The notes under the pieces: generated by a model | Told to the model about the DNA's origin: nothing | What the model saw: only the letters and a program-made list of their open reading frames with translations | Database searches by the model: none | Shown here: piece by piece, positions 17,916 through 26,938 of the stretch | Layout: every line of letters starts with the position of its first letter | Numbering within the stretch: the first letter of the stretch is position 1 | Program-made: the position numbers and the translations under genes | NCBI GenBank assembly: GCA_026004615.1 | Contig: BPJM01000003.1 | Coordinates: 124,001 to 188,000, forward strand | Origin: Planctomycetota bacterium | GTDB taxonomy: Bacteria > Planctomycetota > J058 > J103 | Direction: 5' to 3' | Length of the DNA: 64,000 bases

Positions 17916-18500
17916 GTGGAGCCGGGACAGCGGGAGCGGGACGGCCTGCTCACCGAACAGGAGGGGCGCCTGCTGGTGCGGCTGGCGGTGCAGGCGCTCG
18001 AGGCCCACTTCGGCCAGCGGGCGGCGCCGGAGCTGGACGCGCTGGCGGGAGCCGACAGCCGGGCGCGCCTGGAGGTGCGGCGCGGCAGCTTCGTGACGCT
18101 GCGGCGGCGGCAGGACGGCCGGCTGCGCGGGTGCACCGGCTACATCGAGGGGCGGGGACCGCTGTGGCGGGATGTGTGCGCGCTGGCGGTTCACGCCGCG
18201 TGCCGTGACCCGCGCTTCCCGCCGGTGGCGGCGGCGGAGCTCGAGGGACTGGCGGTGAGCGTCTCGGTACTGGGTCGCCCGCGGCCGATCGCGCCCGAGG
18301 AGGTCGTGGCCGGCCGGCACGGGGTGATCGTGCGGCAGGGCGCGCGGAGCGGGCTGTTGTTGCCGCAGGTGGCGACCGAGTTCGGCTGGGACGCCGAGGC
18401 CCTGCTCGCCGCCACCTGCCGCAAGGCGGGACTGCACGAGCAGGCGTGGCGGCAGCCGGACTGCCAGCTGTTCGCCTTCGAGGCGCAGGTGTTCTGCTGA
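17916..18500 (+). CDS. AMMECR1-domain protein (AmrA-like)
   Basis: 194 residues, the usual length of bacterial AMMECR1 proteins, with a single domain throughout. Diagnostic features are LRGCTGYIEGRGPLWRDV (the family's LRGC motif), a segment AVHAACRDPRFPPVAAAEL, the strand LAVSVSVLG and GRHGVIVRQGARSGLLLPQVATEFGWD with a late Cys (CRKAGL). AMMECR1 proteins are often encoded with the Memo-like AmrB and a radical SAM protein; neither is present here. The biochemical role is unproven. The GTG at 17916 gives the family's usual N-terminus. rsmA follows 32 bases later, so it is probably co-transcribed. Confidence 0.85.
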   Translation: MEPGQRERDGLLTEQEGRLLVRLAVQALEAHFGQRAAPELDALAGADSRARLEVRRGSFVTLRRRQDGRLRGCTGYIEGRGPLWRDVCALAVHAACRDPRFPPVAAAELEGLAVSVSVLGRPRPIAPEEVVAGRHGVIVRQGARSGLLLPQVATEFGWDAEALLAATCRKAGLHEQAWRQPDCQLFAFEAQVFC

Positions 18501-18532
18501 GGGGCAGGCCGGCGCCGCCGCGCGGAGGTCCG

Positions 18533-19431
18533 ATGCGCGAGCAGCGGTGGAGACCGCACGAGCTCAGGCGGCTGCTCCGCGAGCGGGGGGTGCGCCCGCG
18601 CCGCGCCCTCGGCCAGCACCTGCTGCTGGAGCCCGGGCTGTTGCAGGCGCTGGTGCGCGAGGCGGGGCTGGAGCGGGGGGATGTGGTGCTGGAGGTCGGC
18701 TGCGGGCCGGGCACGCTGACGCGGTTGCTGCTCGAGGCCGGCGCCGAGGTGGTGGCGCTGGAACTCGATCCGGCGATGGCGGCCCTGGCGCGCGAGCTGC
18801 TCGCGCCCGCCCCGGGGCTGCTGCTCATCGAGGGGGACGCGAGGGCGGGGCCTGCCGGGCTGCACCCCGAGGCGCTCGCGGCGCTGGAGCGCGCCGGGGC
18901 GCTGGGCCGGCGGGTGCTCTGCGTGTCCAACTTCCCCTACCAGGTCGCGACCCCCGCTCGTGGTGCGGTTGCTGGAGCTGGGGCTGGTGGAGCGCCGCTT
19001 TCCCTTGCGGCGGGTGCTCGGCACGGTGCAGCGCGAGCTGGGCGAGCGGCTCGCCGCCCCGCCGGGCGACCGGCGAGGCGGCCCCGCCACGGTGCTGGTG
19101 CAGGCGCTCGCCGCGCCGAGGCTGGTGCGGCGCCTGGGCGCGGGCGCCTTCTGGCCCCCGCCCGAGGTCGACAGCGTCGTGCTCCGGCTGGAGCCCTTGC
19201 CGGTGGAGCGGCGGCTCGCGGCGAGCAGCCCAGCCGTCTGGCAGCGCTTCGCCGCCCTGGTCCGCGGCCTGTACCGCTACCGGCGCAAGAGCCTGCGCCA
19301 GGCGCTGGGCTGTGCGCTGCCGGGCACCGAGCCCGAGGCGGCGCTGCGGGCCGCGGGGCTGGGGGGGCGGCACGCGTCCGGAGGCGCTGGCGCCGGCGGA
19401 CTTCGCAAGGCTCGCCGAGGCGCTGGCCTGA
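18533..19431 (+). CDS. rsmA: 16S rRNA (adenine1518/1519-N6) dimethyltransferase (two frame changes)
   Basis: GGAGG precedes the ATG at 18533. The protein opens with RALGQHLLLEPGLLQALV, the RsmA/KsgA N-terminal motif, then the SAM motif I EVGCGPGTLTRLLLE, acidic motif II (VALELD) and the catalytic NFPYQV (the family's N-[LIVF]-P-Y). Right after it a C run near 18948-18953 shifts the frame, and the domain continues as VVRLLELGLVERRFPL, FWPPPEVDSVVL and YRYRRKSLRQAL. A G run near 19364-19370 shifts it again to the tail RPEALAPADFARLAEALA and the TGA. The joined length of about 298 residues is normal. Both shifts restore a conserved protein, so sequencing error is the simplest reading. Confidence 0.82.
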
Positions 19432-19441
19432 GGCGGATCCC

Positions 19442-19470
19442 TTGACGGAAAAAGCTCTTGGGCGTAAACT
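19442..19470 (+). promoter_or_regulatory. Promoter of the dnaG-rpoD operon
   Basis: TTGACG (19442-19447), 17 bases, TAAACT (19465-19470). The spacer contains an AAAAA tract, rare in this region. It lies 62 bases before the dnaG ATG. Confidence 0.65.
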
Positions 19471-19532
19471 AGTGCGTCTTTGCCGCCCGCATCTGCCCGC
19501 GCACCCGGGCATCCCCTCGTTGGAAGGACCCC

Positions 19533-21291
19533 ATGGCGTCCCGAGACGAGTTGAAGGCGTGGAAGGCGGCGGTGCTGGAGGCGACCGACATCGTCGCCCT
19601 GGTCGGCTCGTACGTGGCGCTGCGGCCGCGCGGTCGCGGATTCGTGGGACTGTGCCCTTTTCACGACGAGCGCACGCCCAGCTTCCACGTCAGTCCTGAG
19701 CGGCGGAGCTGGCACTGCTTCGGGCGCTGCGCGCGGGGGGGGCAACGCGATCGACTTCGTCATGCTGAAGGAGGGGCTGGAGTTCTGGCCGGCGCTGGTG
19801 TTGCTGGCCGAGCGGGCGGGTCTGCCGGTGCCGCGCGGGGCGCGCGCTGCGGGCAGCGGCAGCACCGAGCGGCAGCGGCTGCTGGAGCTCAACCGGTGGG
19901 CGGCGGCGTTCTTCCGCCGGGCGTTGCTCGCCAGCCGCGAGGGCGAGCGGGCGCGTGCCTATCTGGAGCAGCGCGGCATCGGGGCGGTGGCGGCGGAGCG
20001 GTTCGGCCTCGGGTATGCGCCGCAGGGAGGACGCCACCTGGTGCGAGCGCTGCAGCGGCGCGGGGTGGCGATGGAGCAGGCGGCGGCCGCGGGCCTGGTG
20101 GTGGCGCGGCAGCGGGGCGGTGGCTGGCGGGATCGCTTCCGGGGCCGGCTCATGTTCCCGATCCAGGACGCGCTGGGGCGCACGATCGGTTTCGGGGGGC
20201 GGACGCTCGAGCCCGGGGGCGTGCCCAAGTACCTGAACAGCCCGGAGTCGGCCATCTTCAGGAAGCGCGAGATCGTATATGGCCTGCATCTCGCGAAGGA
20301 GGCGATCCAGCGGGGTGGACGGGTCGGGGTGGTCGAGGGATATACCGACGTCATCCTCGCGCACCAGGCGGGCTACCCCTGGCTGGTGGCGACGCTCGGC
20401 ACCGCTTTCGGCGCCGAGCATGCGCGGCTGTTGCGCCGTTACGCCGAGCGGCTGGTCGTGTTCTTCGACGGCGACGAGGCGGGCGCGCAGGCGAACGTGC
20501 GGTCGCTGGAGGAGGTGGCGCGGGCGGTGTTCCAGGGCGCCCAGCCCTTCGTCGAGCTGCGGGTGGCGAGCCTGCCGCCGGGGCTGGACCCGGCGGATCT
20601 GGTCCAGCAGCGCGGGGCGGCGGCGCTGGGCGAGGTGCTGGAGCGCGCCGCGCCGCTGATCGAGCTGCTGGTGCCGGCGGCGGCGCGCACCTGGGCGGTG
20701 GGCGAGCGGCGGCGCGCGGCCGAGCGCGCCGCGCGCGTGCTCGGCGCGCTGGAGGACAAGCTGGAGCGCGAGCTGCAGTTGCGGGAGGTGGCGCACCGGC
20801 TGGAGCTGCCCGAGGAGCTGGTGCGCGAGCTGGCGGCGGCGGCGCGCGCGGGCGAGCACCGCCGGGCCGCTCCGGCGGCGAGCGGCGACCAGGCGCAGCC
20901 GGCGGCGACGCCCGCGGCGCTGGAGCGGCGGTTCTTGCGCTGCCTTTTGGCGCGCCCGCAACTCGCCGCGCAGGCGCAGGCCGTGCTCGCGGAGCCGGAG
21001 CTGGTCTGCCATCCGGCGGTGCGCCGTGCGGCGGAGGCGCTGGTGCGGGGCGAGAGCGTGGCGGAGATCGAGGACGCGGCGGCTCGCGCGCTGGCGGTGC
21101 GCGAGGCGGCCCACCTCGACCCGGAGCTGGAGGACGAACGGACGTGGCGCGGGGTGTTGGCGCGCCTGGCCGCCGAGCGGGAGCGGCGGCGCGCGGCGCA
21201 GCTGGGGCTGGAGCGGCCCGGCAGCGACGAGGCGCTGCGCGCGTTCCAGGAGTCGCAACGGCTGATCAAGGCGAGGCATCTCGAGACATGA
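19533..21291 (+). CDS. dnaG: DNA primase (one frame change)
   Basis: Synthesises RNA primers for replication. GGAAGGA precedes the ATG at 19533. The N-terminal CHC2 zinc domain reads [20 protein letters not shown] then [19 protein letters not shown], with three residues between the last two Cys rather than the more usual two. A run of eight G at 19735-19742 shifts the frame, after which it reads [11 protein letters not shown]. The core has [20 protein letters not shown] and KYLNSPES, and the TOPRIM motifs [15 protein letters not shown] and [12 protein letters not shown]. The C-terminal helicase-interacting part is helical and variable. The joined product is about 585 residues, as expected. 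The TGA at 21289-21291 overlaps the rpoD ATG, the classic primase-sigma pairing. Confidence 0.92.
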
Positions 21292-23074
21292 CCGCAACGG
21301 CAACCGACGCGGACAGGGCGGAACGCTCGTCGATGAACGGATTCACCAAGGAGATGCGAGCGCTGCTCGAGGATGGCAAGCGCAAGGGCTATCTGACCTA
21401 CGATGAGATCAACCGGCGCCTGCCCGACGACGTGATCAGTCCCGAGCAGCTGGACGAACTGCTGATGCAGCTCGATGACGAGGGCATCGAAATCCTCGAT
21501 CAGGCCGATTCTCCGGCGGCGGTGCGCGAGCAGGCGCGCCAGCGCGAGCGCGATCGCCATGGCGGCGATGGGGATGGCGGCGCGGCACGCGGGGTGCCGC
21601 GGCTGCGCGCGCGGGCGCGGAGCGAGGACGAGGACGCCCACGAGCCACTGGAAGCCGAACTCGGTGCCAGGGCGAGCGAGCGCATCGATGACCCGGTGCG
21701 CATGTATCTGACCCAGATGGGCGAGATCCCGCTGTTGCAGCGCCACGAGGAACTGGCGCTGGCCAAGCAGATCGAGGTGACGCGCAAGCGCTTTCGTAAG
21801 CTCATCCTCGACAGCGAGCCGGGCCAGCAGGAGGCGCTGAAGCTGCTCGAGCAGGTCGCCGCGGGCGGGCTCGCCTTCGACCGCACGATCAAGGTCAGCT
21901 CCGCCGAGGAAGGCGGCAAGCAGGAGATCAGCAACAAGCTGCCCGAGAATCTGGAGACCATCAAGCGGTTGCGCGAGGCCAACCTGCGCGACTACGAGCG
22001 GTGGGCGGCGGGGGGGCTGTCGGCGCGGGAGCGCGAGGCGCTGTTCGAGCGGGTGCGGCGCCGCCGCCGCCGGATCGGCATCCTGCTGGAGGAGCTGAGC
22101 CTGCAGATCCGGCTCGTCCGGCCCCTCAAGGAAGTGCTGGAACGGATCGAGCGCTCGCTCAAGGAACTGTTGCGCGAGCGCGATGCCATCCGGGCTTCCA
22201 GCCGTCCGGACACCTTCCGGCTCAAGGAGGTGGAGCGCGAGATCGACGCCATCCAGTCGCAGATCCGCGAGCCCATCCCGCAGTACTTCCACCGGATGGC
22301 CATGATGCGCAAGCGGTTCCATGCCTACGAGACAGCCAAGCGCAAGCTGTCCGGGGGCAACCTGCGGCTGGTCGTCTCGATCGCCAAGAAGTACCGCAAC
22401 CGCGGGTTGAGCTTTCTCGACCTGATCCAGGAGGGCAACACCGGCCTCATGAAGGCGGTCGAGAAATACGAGTACCGCCGCGGGCTACAAGTTCTCGACC
22501 TATGCCACCTGGTGGATCCGGCAGGCGATCACGCGCTCGATCGCGGACCAGGCGCGCACCATCCGCATTCCGGTCCACATGATCGAGACCATGTCCAAGC
22601 TCCGCAATGCGGCCAAGAAGCTGGTCCAGATGAACGGCCGCGAGCCGACGGTGCAGGAGCTCGCCGCCGAGCTCAAGATCAGCGAGGAGGGAGACGCGGC
22701 GGGTGCTCAAGATCTCCAAACACCCGATCTCGCTGGACCGCCCGATCGGCGACAGCGAGGACGGCTTCTTCGGCGACTTCATCGAGGACAAGGGCGCGGA
22801 GTCGCCCGTCAATGCCGCCACCCACGAGATGCTCAAGGACAAGCTGGAGCGCGTGCTGGATACGCTCACCTTCCGCGAGCGGGAGATCATCAAGCTGCGC
22901 TACGGCATCGGCGACGGCTACACCTACACGCTCGAAGAGGTCGGCCGCATCTTCAAGGTGACGCGCGAGCGGGTGCGGCAGATCGAGGCCAAGGCGGTGC
23001 GCAAGCTGCAACACCCGGTGCGCAGCCGCATGCTCGAGGGCTTTCTGGAAGGGACCTTCTCGGGTCTGGGTTGA
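21288..23074 (+). CDS. rpoD: Primary sigma factor RpoD (two frame changes)
   Basis: Housekeeping sigma-70. It starts at the ATG at 21288, overlapping the dnaG stop (ATGA). Region 1.1-like N-terminus: [20 protein letters not shown] and LDDEGIEIL. Region 1.2 is [16 protein letters not shown], and a long charged non-conserved insert follows. Regions 2.1-2.3 are [17 protein letters not shown] and [24 protein letters not shown]. One extra G near 22484 breaks the frame inside region 2.3/2.4, which then continues [20 protein letters not shown]. Near 22690 a second shift leads to [17 protein letters not shown]. Regions 4.1-4.2 end with [16 protein letters not shown] and [17 protein letters not shown]. 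About 594 residues once joined. An intact copy must exist in the living cell. Confidence 0.93.
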
Positions 23075-23158
23075 GCGGGAGGGCGGGGGCAGCGCCGCCG
23101 CGGTGGCGTCCGCCCCGCCCTGGCGGATACAAGGGGCGCAGCGCGAGGGCGGAGGGTG

Positions 23159-23942
23159 ATGGGCGAGAGCCGGCATCCGGACATCGAAGCGCTGCTGGAG
23201 GTCGATCGGCTGGACCGCGAGGTGGCGCGGCTCGACGATGAGCTCGGCTACCTGGAGCGACAGTTGGAGGCCGAACAGCAGCGCCTCGCCCAGGCGCGCG
23301 CCGCGATCCAGACCCTGGAGACCGAGCACCGCCGACTGCACAAGGAGGCGGACCAGCTCGATCTGGAGCTGAAGAGCCTCGGCGAGCGCGTGCGCAAGCT
23401 GCGCGTGCAGCAGAACCAGGCCAAGTCCAACGAGGAGTACGCGGCGCTGGGGCGGGAGATCGCGGCTGCACAGAGCGAGAGCGCGCGCGTGGAGGACGAG
23501 GCGCTGGGGCGGGTATGCGCGGTTGGAGGAGTGCGAGGCGGAGCGCGAGCGGCTGGCCGGGGAGCTGGCGGCGGCCGAGCGCCGGCTCGCAGCGCGCCAG
23601 GCGGAGCTCATGGCCGAGCGGACCCGCCTGGACGAGCAGCGCCAGCGCCTGCTCGGCGAGCGTGCCGCGGCGCTGCAGCGGCTGAGCCCGCAGACCGCGC
23701 AGCTGTACGAGCGGCTGCGCGAGCGGGGTCTCGCGCGGGGGCTGGCCGCCGTGCAGCAGCGCAAGTGCCAGGGCTGCTACGTGGAGCTGCCGACCAACCT
23801 GCAGGCGATGGTGCTCGCCGGGCGCGAGCTGGTGCGCTGCCCGCAGTGCGGCCGCTTTCTGTACGCCGAGGAGGGCACCGCCGCGGCGCGCAGCTATCGC
23901 ACCTCGACCGAGCACCACACCACCCCGATGCCCGGCGACTGA
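23159..23942 (+). CDS. Coiled-coil protein with C4-type zinc ribbon (one frame change)
   Basis: About 260 residues. Residues ~10-190 are a long coiled coil ([18 protein letters not shown], then [19 protein letters not shown], a characteristic [12 protein letters not shown] motif). The frame changes near 23505-23515, and the coiled coil resumes to LYERLRERG. The C-terminal domain has CQGCYVELP and, 27 residues on, CPQCGRFLY: two CxxC knuckles of a zinc ribbon, the DUF164/zf-RING_7 arrangement. The family is widespread and poorly understood; a nucleic-acid or ribosome-related role is guessed from its context. GGAGGG and tandem GTG/ATG starts (23156/23159) begin the gene. rnpB follows 90 bases later, a neighbourhood seen in other phyla. 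Confidence 0.82.
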
Positions 23943-24013
23943 GCCGGCGGCGGCGGCCGGTTCCGTCTCCGCCGCCGCGCGGACGGCCCCTCCCCAACCC
24001 GCGGTCAGGCGGC

Positions 24014-24019
24014 TATACT
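24014..24019 (+). promoter_or_regulatory. -10 element of the rnpB promoter
   Basis: TATACT at 24014-24019, 12 bases before the first paired base of RNase P RNA. No clear -35 hexamer. Confidence 0.45.
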
Positions 24020-24031
24020 GGAAGGCGGTGT

Positions 24032-24465
24032 GAGGGGGACCGGGCCAGCGCGCGCGCCGCCGCGCGCCTGCGGCGGCGCGCGAGGAAAGTCCGGGCTCCG
24101 CAGGGCAGGGTGGTGGGTAACGCCCACCGGGAGTGATCCCAGGGAAAGTGCCACAGAAATCATACCGCCGATGGCCCTGAGAGAAGGGCTCAGGTAAGGG
24201 TGAAATGGTGCGGGGCGAGAGCCCTTAATGTAAGAGCGCACCGCAGCGGTGGTGACACCGCTGGCAAAGGCAAACCCCACCCGGAGAAAGACCAAATAGG
24301 GGAGGAGGCGCCGGACTCTGTCCGACGCGCGAGGCGGCCCGTCTCGATCGACTCCCGGGTAGGTCGTTGGAGGCGCACGGCAACGGGCGTCCCAGATGGA
24401 TGCTGGCCCAGGCCGCGGGTCGACAGGCCCGCGGCTGGACAGAACCCGGCTTACAGGTCCCGCTC
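24032..24465 (+). ncRNA. rnpB: RNase P RNA, bacterial type A
   Basis: The catalytic RNA that trims tRNA 5' leaders. Helix P1 can be drawn between GAGGGGGACC (24032-24041) and GGTCCCGCTC (24456-24465) with one mismatch. In order it has the universally conserved GAGGAAAGTCCGGGCT (CR I), ACAGAAAT, CCCACCCGGAGAAAGACC followed by AAATAGGG (CR II/III), AGATGGATG, and ACAGAACCCGGCTTACAGG (CR V, pairing to CR I). P3 is an unusually GC-rich self-complementary hairpin (24047-24080). The tRNA-CCA-binding GGT-type element sits in the P15 loop region near 24310-24390. The length of about 434 nt is typical of type A in GC-rich genomes. Confidence 0.95.
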
Positions 24466-24469
24466 GCAC

Positions 24470-24508
24470 CACGGGCCCGGAGGCCGTGCACCGGCCTCCG
24501 GGCCCGTG
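24470..24508 (+). terminator. Hairpin terminator downstream of rnpB
   Basis: A perfect 17-base stem (24470-24486 with 24492-24508) around the loop TGCAC, beginning four bases after the RNase P RNA. There is no T run, so termination may need a factor, or the hairpin may protect the 3' end. Confidence 0.65.
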
Positions 24509-24914
24509 CCCTTGCGCGCCCGCGCGCTGCTGCCGCAGCCGCGTTCGCGCCCGCTTTGTGCTGCGGCCGAGCGGCGCGCGGCGGCCGGCGGCGGCGCCGG
24601 CCGGACCGGCAGCAGGGGGATGCGCCGTCAGGCCGCATCGGAGTGCCCGGGAGCTGGCCACGCGGCGCCGGCTGCCGGACGCGCAGGCCGCGCCGAGCGG
24701 GCGCGACTCGGCGCCGCCGCGGAGGTCCATCGGGCGGTCTTTCCGCCTCGCGGACGGCAGGCTTGCCAGCGAGCCGGCGCTGGCCGACCTCGGGGCGGTT
24801 GCCCGGCAGCTCGATCGCGAGCAGTTCCTGTACGGCTGGGCAGGGTGAAACGGCCCGTCGCCGAAGCGGGCGGCGAAATAGCCCAGCCCGTGGCAGGGCG
24901 CTGGCCGACCGGCG
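24509..24914. other. 406-base stretch without a convincing gene
   Basis: Lies between the rnpB hairpin and the 3' end of the anti-sigma-like gene. Only one short reading looks protein-like: on the plus strand, ending at the TGA at 24846-24848, with GRSFRLADGRLASEPALADL and then DREQFLYGWAG. It has no ribosome site or clear start. It could be a small protein with a frame error, or chance. Nothing else is visible. Confidence 0.3.
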
Positions 24915-25604
24915 CTACGGCAGCACCAGCGCCAGATCGTCGCCGCCGCCACCCTCGTCGCGCCCGTTGGGACCGACCGAGTAGAGCAGCGCCGAATGCC
25001 CGTCGCCGCGGTAGACCAGCGGCTGGCCGAACGCGTCGGTCAGCAGCCCCGCCGCGGAGCCGTTCCGCAGGCGGGCAGAAGAACGGCCGGGGCGAGCTGG
25101 GGGTGCCGTCCCGGGGCGCGAGCAGGGCCGTGACCAGCTCGCGGTTGCCGCCGGCCGGCAGCGCGCCGGTGCGCTCGGCATACAGCCCCAGCACCGTTCC
25201 CAGCGCGCGCACCTGCTGGCGCGTGCCCCGCTCCAGCTCCGCCCGCAGCTGCAGCCGGAGCACGGTGGCGTAGCCCAGGTAGCCGCCCAACAGGAGCAGG
25301 CCCGCTGCTGCGTACAGCACCGCCAGCCACATGGGCGCCCGTCGCCGCGGCCGCCGGCGCACGCCGAGCCGTTCCAGCCGCGCCAGCACCCGCCCGTCCT
25401 GGTCCGGCAGCGTCCCGGCGGCCGCTGCGAACGCCCCGATCCAGCGCCCGCTCCAGACCCGCGAGTTCGCGCGCGCGCTGCCGGCACGGCGCGCACCCCT
25501 GCAGGTGGCGGGCCAGCCGGGCGGCGGGGGCGGGGGGCGAGTGCGCCCTGCCGCCACCTCCCCAGCAGCCGCTCCGGCGGGCAGTCTCCCTCTGGCGCAG
25601 CCAT
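24915..25604 (-). CDS. Anti-sigma-like membrane protein with GspG-like C-terminal domain (several frame changes)
   Basis: Starts at the ATG at 25604 (MAAPEGDCPPERLLGRWRQ). After frame changes in the C-rich stretch 25480-25540 it reads RHLQGCAPCRQRA, an HxxxCxxC zinc-finger of the anti-sigma type, and an acidic helix. A transmembrane helix follows (MWLAVLYAAAGLLLLGGYLG, 25270-25332), then QLRAELERGTRQQVRALG. The extracytoplasmic end, after another shift near 25075, reads LLTDAFGQPLVYRGDG then ALLYSVGPNGRDEGGGGDDL. That is the C-terminal GspG/pseudopilin pattern (D-x-WG-x-P-x-x-Y ... S-x-GPDG). The sigma gene ends 25 bases upstream. Inference: a membrane anti-sigma factor whose outer domain is borrowed from major pseudopilin. 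The exact residue joins are uncertain because of the frame errors. Confidence 0.6.
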   Translation of the reverse strand: MAAPEGDCPPERLLGRWRQGALAPRPRRPAGPPPAGVRAVPAARARTRGSGAGAGSGRSQRPPGRCRTRTGGCWRGWNGSACAGGRGDGRPCGWRCCTQQRACSCWAATWATPPCSGCSCGRSWSGARASRCARWERCWGCMPSAPARCRPAATASWSRPCSRPGTAPPARPGRSSARLRNGSAAGLLTDAFGQPLVYRGDGHSALLYSVGPNGRDEGGGGDDLALVLP

Positions 25605-25628
25605 CGTCCGTCCCCCGGCCCCTCCGGC

Positions 25629-26229
25629 CTACGGCGCTCTCAGGGGCAAGACCGCACGCAGCCGCGTGAGTGCGCGGTGCAGCCGGTTGGCGACCGTGCC
25701 CGCGGGCTCGCCCAGGTGCTCGGGCGATCTCGCGATAGCTCATGTGCTCGTAGTAGCGCAGCGTCAGCGCAAGCCGGTACTTGTCCGGCAGCATGCCGAT
25801 GGCGGCCATGATCTGCTCGGCCTGTTCGCGCCGCACCGCCGCTGCTTCGGCGGCGCCCGCGCCGGCGACCGGTTCGAGCTCGCTGCCACTGGCGCACAGC
25901 TGCTCGAGCGAGCGAAGCCCGGCCCGCCGCCGCCGCCGGCGCCGCCGCAGGTGGTCGATCGCGACCCGGAACGCGATGTGGTAGAGCCACGGGCCGAAGC
26001 GAGCCGGCTCGCTCAGCTCCTCCAGGGCCGCGAACGCCTTGAGGAAGGTCTCCTGGGTCGCGTCATCGGCGTCGGCCCGCCGGCCGAGCTTCTGCAGGCA
26101 CAACAGCCCCACCACCTTGTCGTAGCGGGCGACCAGCGCCCCGAACGCCTCCCGGTCGCCGGCGCGCGCGCGCTCGACGAGCGCCGCGTCGCTCGGGGGC
26201 GAGTCCGCGCTGGGCCAGCTCGGTCGCAT
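25629..26229 (-). CDS. ECF-family RNA polymerase sigma factor (one frame change)
   Basis: Start ATG at 26229 with GGGAG five bases upstream. Sigma-2: DREAFGALVARYDKVVGLLC, DADDATQETFLKAFAALEEL and FGPWLYHIAFRVAIDHLRRR (region 2.4). After a variable Gly/Ala linker comes sigma-4: IGMLPDKYRLALTLRYYEHM then SYREIA. One base is missing/extra near 25727; beyond it the helix-turn-helix reads EHLGEPAGTVANRLHRALTR and ends LPLRAP at the TAG at 25629. About 200 residues in all, normal for ECF sigmas. It is followed by the anti-sigma-like membrane protein and preceded 12 bases upstream by a NUDIX gene, giving a three-gene minus-strand operon. It would redirect RNA polymerase in response to an envelope signal. 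Confidence 0.85.
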
Positions 26230-26240
26230 GGCGGCTCCCA

Positions 26241-26873
26241 TCATAGGGACGCTGCGGCCCGGGTCCAGCTTGCATCGCGCAGCGCCTGCGGGGGAAAGCC
26301 GAGCGCCCACCAGGGGTGCTCGCGCCGCTGGCGGCGGAGGTTGCCGCTGGCCAGCGCGGCGGCGGCACGGCGGCTGCCCCATGCGCGGCTGGCGCCCGCT
26401 CGCTGGCGGCGCTCAGCGCGCGGTCCCCAGCCGCGCCCCGCGCCCAGTGCAGGACCGGCTGCAGGCGTGGGGGCAACAGCGCCGCTGCCTGCTCGAAGCT
26501 CACCCAGCGCGCCTCGTGGTGCTCCGGCCGGCCGAGTTCGGGGCTTGGCAAGAGCTCGACCTGCGCCTGGCTGGTCTCGGCGAGGAAGTAGGTCCGCGAC
26601 CTTGCCCCGCCCGTACGGAGCCGTCTGGTAGCCCTCGGTGCCCCAGGGAAAGCGCAGGTCCACCAGTCCCGCCTCCTCGCGCGCCTCGCGCAGCGCGGCC
26701 TCGAGCGGCGACTCGTCCGGCTGGAGCAGCCCCTTGGGGAAGTCCCAGTTCCGGTAGGCGCGCAGCACGAGCAGCCGCCAGCCATCCGGGGTGCGCCGCA
26801 GCGGGATCACGCCCGCGGCGCGCTGGCGCGCCGGCGCCGGACCCCGCTCGGCACGCTGCCCTCGAGTCCTCAT
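26241..26873 (-). CDS. NUDIX hydrolase (frame changes)
   Basis: Start ATG at 26873 behind GGAGGAAG. The N-terminal part reads RQRAAGVIPLRRTPDGWRLL, VLRAYRNWDFPKG, then a complete Nudix box G-x5-E-x7-REAREEAGLV (GLLQPDESPLEAALREAREE). Downstream WGTEGYQTAPYGRGK is followed by a shift near 26600. The fold then continues YFLAETSQAQVELLPSPELG, EARWVSFEQAAALLPPRLQP. Another shift near 26340 gives the likely tail HPWWALGFPPQALRDA. The WDFPKG motif next to the Nudix box is shared with diadenosine-polyphosphate hydrolases, so nucleotide hydrolysis of Ap4A type is suggested but not shown. Probably co-transcribed with the sigma factor. Confidence 0.75.
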   Translation of the reverse strand: MRTRGQRAERGPAPARQRAAGVIPLRRTPDGWRLLVLRAYRNWDFPKGLLQPDESPLEAALREAREEAGLVDLRFPWGTEGYQTAPYGRGKVADLLPRRDQPGAGRALAKPRTRPAGAPRGALGELRAGSGAVAPTPAAGPALGAGRGWGPRAERRQRAGASRAWGSRRAAAALASGNLRRQRREHPWWALGFPPQALRDASWTRAAASL

Positions 26874-26938
26874 CGCTTCCTCCCCGCGCGCGCGCCTGCT
26901 ATCCTACCGCGCGTCGAGCCAGCGGGAAGGAAGTGCGC

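Noticed and set aside
19533..23074. dnaG and rpoD as pseudogenes or a programmed-frameshift system
   Set aside because: Both are essential and every break restores the conserved protein; no slippery heptamer plus downstream structure is consistently present. Sequencing error is simpler.
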